A stretch of DNA of 64,000 nucleotides from Allolobophora icterica. Lineage: Eukaryota > Annelida > Clitellata > Crassiclitellata > Lumbricidae. Below, piece by piece: positions 60,901 through 64,000 of the stretch. The translations under genes and the position numbers were made by a program. Each line of letters begins with the position of its first letter. Position 1 is the stretch's first letter. Location: positions 6,879,217 to 6,943,216 of the forward strand of contig OY744615.1 in assembly GCA_963556255.1 (NCBI GenBank), read 5' to 3'. The notes under the pieces were generated by a model that was given only the letters and a program-made list of their open reading frames with translations, was not told where the DNA came from and did not search any database.

Positions 60901-63900
60901 TACTTTCGCTTTGCACAGAGAACAACAGTATAAGAAACGGGCCAATCGGGGGTCTGAATACGACGTTAATCTTAGCGTGGCCAAACGCTCTCTTGCAATT
61001 TACTATGTATAAAAGTAAGTTCGACTCCCGACATCGCATAGCAGCGGTTGGTTGCACTCCGCCTTCTCCAGGCTTGGGACTGGCACCTCAGGTGGTCGCC
61101 GAGGCCTTGCGACCGCACTGTAGCGCAACACCGAGAGAGGCGTACACGATTTTCGTGTCGATGAGCATTGGTGATCGTCGTGAAACGGTGAGCTCTCATT
61201 AAAATAGACGCCAGCCAATCGCCATCGTCCGAAAGACACACGGGCACTATATATAGTGCGAATTAAGTTTCGCAAAAATCGAAGTAAGTAAGCTGACGTT
61301 TCTCAAAAATCCTCAGTAAGTACACGGACCGAAGAAGGAATGTACGTACGTACGTACGTACGTTCGCTTTGCACAGAGAACAACAGCCTAAGAAAGAGGC
61401 CAATTAGGGGTCTGAATACGACGTTAATCTTAGCGTGGCCAAACGCTCTCTTGCAATTTACAATGTAAAAATGTAAGTTCGACTCGCGCCGCGTATAGTA
61501 GCGGTTGGTTGCCCTCCGCCTTCTCCAGGCTTGGGACTGGCACCTCAGGTGGTCGCCGAGGCCTTGCGACTGCACTGTAGCGCAACACCGAGAGAGACGT
61601 ACACGATTTTCGTGTCGATGAGCATTGGTGATCGTCGTGAAACGGTGAGCTCTCATTAAAATAGACGCCAGCCAATCGCCATCGTCCGAAAGACACAAGG
61701 GCACTATATATAGTGCGAATTAAGATTCAGAAGAACTGAGGTAGGGAAGTTGACGTTTCTCAAAAAACCTCAGTAAGTACACGGACCGAAGAAGGCACGT
61801 ACGTACGTACGAACGTACGTTCGCTTTGCACAGAAAACAACAGTGTAAGAAACGGGCCAACTAGGTGTCTGAATACGACGTTAATCTTAGCGTGGCTTGC
61901 AATTAACGATGTAAAAAAGTAAGTTCGACTCGCTCCGTCGTATAGTAGCGGTTGGTTGCCCTCCGCCTTCTCCAGGCTTGGGACTGGCACCGCAGGTGGT
62001 CGCCGAGGCCTTGCGACCGCACTGAAGCGCAACACCGAGAGAGACGTACACGATTTTCGTGTCGATGAGCATTGGTGATCGTCGTGAAACGGTGAGCTCT
62101 CATTAAAATAGACGCCAGCCAATCGCCATCGTCCGAAAGACACAAGGGCACTATATATTGTGCGAATTAGGTTTCGGAAAAACTGAAGTAAGTAAGTTGA
62201 CGTTTCTCAAAAAAGCTCAGTAAGTACACGGACCGAAGTAGGTATGTACGTACGTACGTTCGCTTTGCACAGAGAACAACAGTCTAAGAAACAGGCCAAT
62301 TGGGGGTCTGAATACGACGTTAATCTTAGCGTGGCCAAACGCTCTCTTGCAATTTACAATGTAAAAATGTAAGTTCGACTCGCGCCGTCGTATGGTAGCG
62401 GTTGGGTGCCCTCCGCCTTCTCCAGGCTTGGGACTGGCACCTCAGGTGGTCGCCGAGGCCTTGCGACCGCACTGTAGCGCAACACCGAGAGAGACGTACA
62501 CGATTTTCGTGTCGATGAGCATTGGTGATCGTCGTGAAACGGTGAGCTCTCATTAATTTAAAATAGACGCCAGCCAATCGCCATCGTCCGAAAGACACAA
62601 GGGCACTATATATAGTGCGAATTAAGTTTCGGAAAAACTGAAGTAAGTAAGTTGACGTTTCTCAAAAAAGCTCAGTAAGTACACGGACCGAAGTAGGTAT
62701 GTACGTACGTACGTTCGCTTTGCACAGAGAACAACAGTGTAAGAAACGGGCCAATTAGTTGTCTGAATACGACGTTAATCTTAGCGTGGCCAAACGCTCT
62801 CTTGTAATTTACTATGTAAAAAGTAAGTTCGACTCGTGCCGTCGTATAGTAGCGGTTGCGTGCCCTCCGCCTTCTCCAGGCTTGGGACTGGCACCTCAGG
62901 TGGTCGCCGAGGCCTTGCGACCGCACTGTAGCGCAACACCGAGAGAGACGTACACGATTTTCGTGTCGATGAGCATTGGTGATCGTCGTGAAACGGTGAG
63001 CTCTCATTAAAATAGACGCCAGCCAATCGCCATCGTCCGAAAGACACAAGGGCACTATATACAGTGCGAATTAAGTTTCGGAAAAACTGAAGTAAGATGA
63101 CGTTACTCAAAAAACCTCAGTAAGTACACGGACCGAAGAAGTTATGTACGTACGTACGTACGTACGTTCGCTTTGCACAGAGAACAACAGTCTAAGAAAC
63201 GGGCCAATTAGGCGTCTGAATACGACGTTAATCTTAGCGTGGCCAAACGCTCTCTTGCAATTTACTATGTAAAAAGTAAGTTCGACACGCGCCGTCGTAT
63301 AGTAGCGGTTGGTTGCCCTCCGCCTTCTCCAGGCTTGGGACTGGCACCGCAGGTGGTCGCCGAGGCCTTGCGACTGCACTGTAGCGCAGCACCGAGAGAG
63401 ACGTACACGATTTTCGTGTCGATGAGCATTGGTGATCGTCGTGAAACGGTGAACTCTCACTAAAATAGACGCCAGCCAATCGCCATCGTCCGAGAGACAC
63501 AAGGGCACTATATATAGTGCGAATTAAGTTTCAGAAAAACTGAGGTAGGGAAGTTGACGTTTCTCAAAAAACCTCAGTAAGTACACGGACCGACGAAGGC
63601 ACGTACGTACGTACGAACGTACGTTCGCTTTGCACAGAAAACAACAGTGTAAGAAACGGGCCAACTAGGTGTCTGAATACGACGTTAATCTTAGCGTGGC
63701 TTGCAATTTACTATGTAAAAAAGTAAGTTCGACTCGCGCCGTCGTATAGTAGCGGTTGGTTGCCCTCCGCCTTGTCCAGGCTTGGGACTGGCACCGCAGG
63801 TGGTCGCCGAGGCCTTGCGACCGCACTGAAGCGCAACACCGAGAGAGACGTACACGATTTTCTTGTCGATGAGCATTGGTGATCGTCGTGAAACGGTGAG

Positions 63901-64000
63901 CTCTCATTAAAATAGACGCCAGCCAATCGCCATCGTCCGAAAGACACACGGGCACTATATATAGTGCGAATTAAGTTTCAGAAAAACTGAGGTAGGGAAG
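45905..64000. repeat. ~450-bp satellite array, copy B (about 40 monomers, runs off the window)
   Basis: Same monomer family, orientation and order as 7056-24712, plus one extra monomer. The truncated units at about 55683, 56309 and 58005 match those of copy A. The array continues past the window end, so whether it also contains the mariner insertion cannot be seen here; finding it there would be expected if this is the other haplotype. Confidence 0.97.
48950..51826. repeat. Complete two-round four-monomer higher-order repeat (copy B)
   Basis: The GAGAGATATACACG monomer occurs near 49020 and again near 50814. All four monomers of the first round have partners in the second at about 1786-1794 bp; the 8-bp CAGAGTGA insertion in the first round accounts for the difference. 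Copy A has lost one monomer from the second round, or copy B gained it. Confidence 0.85.

Larger units (their letters stand above)
39642..64000. repeat. Large duplicated segment, copy B
   Basis: Near-identical repeat of 793-24712. It starts abruptly at ATGGCAACACTCATGG after the gap and is cut by the window end. Differences from copy A that I located: T for G at 46236; an 8-bp CAGAGTGA insertion at about 49687-49696; an additional 435-bp monomer within about 50943-51377; one ACGT unit fewer near 55054; and single-base changes near 56036, 57294, 57837, 58940, 59143 and 60219. Truncated monomers and variant minisatellite units recur at matching places. Confidence 0.95.

Noticed and set aside
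7750..63955. Dozens of 60-130-codon open frames in the ~450-bp monomers as a protein family
   Set aside because: Several frames on both strands are open over the same bases, frames break at indels, and no domain is visible. Treated as non-coding satellite.

Overview
The window looks like repeat-rich, gene-free DNA from a eukaryote, most likely an invertebrate animal. I see no intact protein-coding gene, rRNA or tRNA. The evidence for a eukaryote is long satellite and minisatellite arrays, a non-autonomous Tc1/mariner element with TA target duplications, a G-run transposon end, and a scaffolding gap of exactly 200 N. The exact species cannot be told from this sequence.

Layout. 1-381: remnant of a G-run-rich interspersed repeat. 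382-1980: unique AT-rich DNA without a recognisable gene. 1981-6925: a GT/CT-rich minisatellite, with about 50 homogeneous 88/90-bp units at 2184-6684, each a dimer of two related ~45-bp halves, flanked by decayed single 45-bp units. 6926-7055: short unique spacer. 7056-30367: a satellite array of about 52 monomers of ~450 bp. 30368-31169: an 802-bp internally deleted Tc1/mariner element, complete with TIRs, inserted in a palindrome of the satellite. 31170-38770: about 17 more satellite monomers. 38771-39441: a second, identical copy of the mariner element, cut off by the gap. 39442-39641: 200 N.

After the gap the sequence restarts at the equivalent of position 793 and repeats unique flank, minisatellite and satellite almost base for base to the window end (39642-64000 matches 793-24712). 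I found one whole-monomer indel, one 8-bp and one 4-bp indel, and about nine single-base differences. This is either two haplotypes of one locus placed end to end by the scaffolder, or a very young ~39-kb tandem duplication. The identical size and apparent variant order of the hypervariable minisatellite favours the former.

No genes work together here. The biology is that of satellite turnover: a new-looking ~450-bp satellite family organised in local higher-order repeats (often four monomers, ~1.78 kb), carrying palindromes, an ACGT microsatellite and a TATA palindrome, and a transposon that landed in the array and was then co-amplified with it. Many overlapping open frames in the satellite are by-products of its stop-poor sequence and are not annotated as genes.
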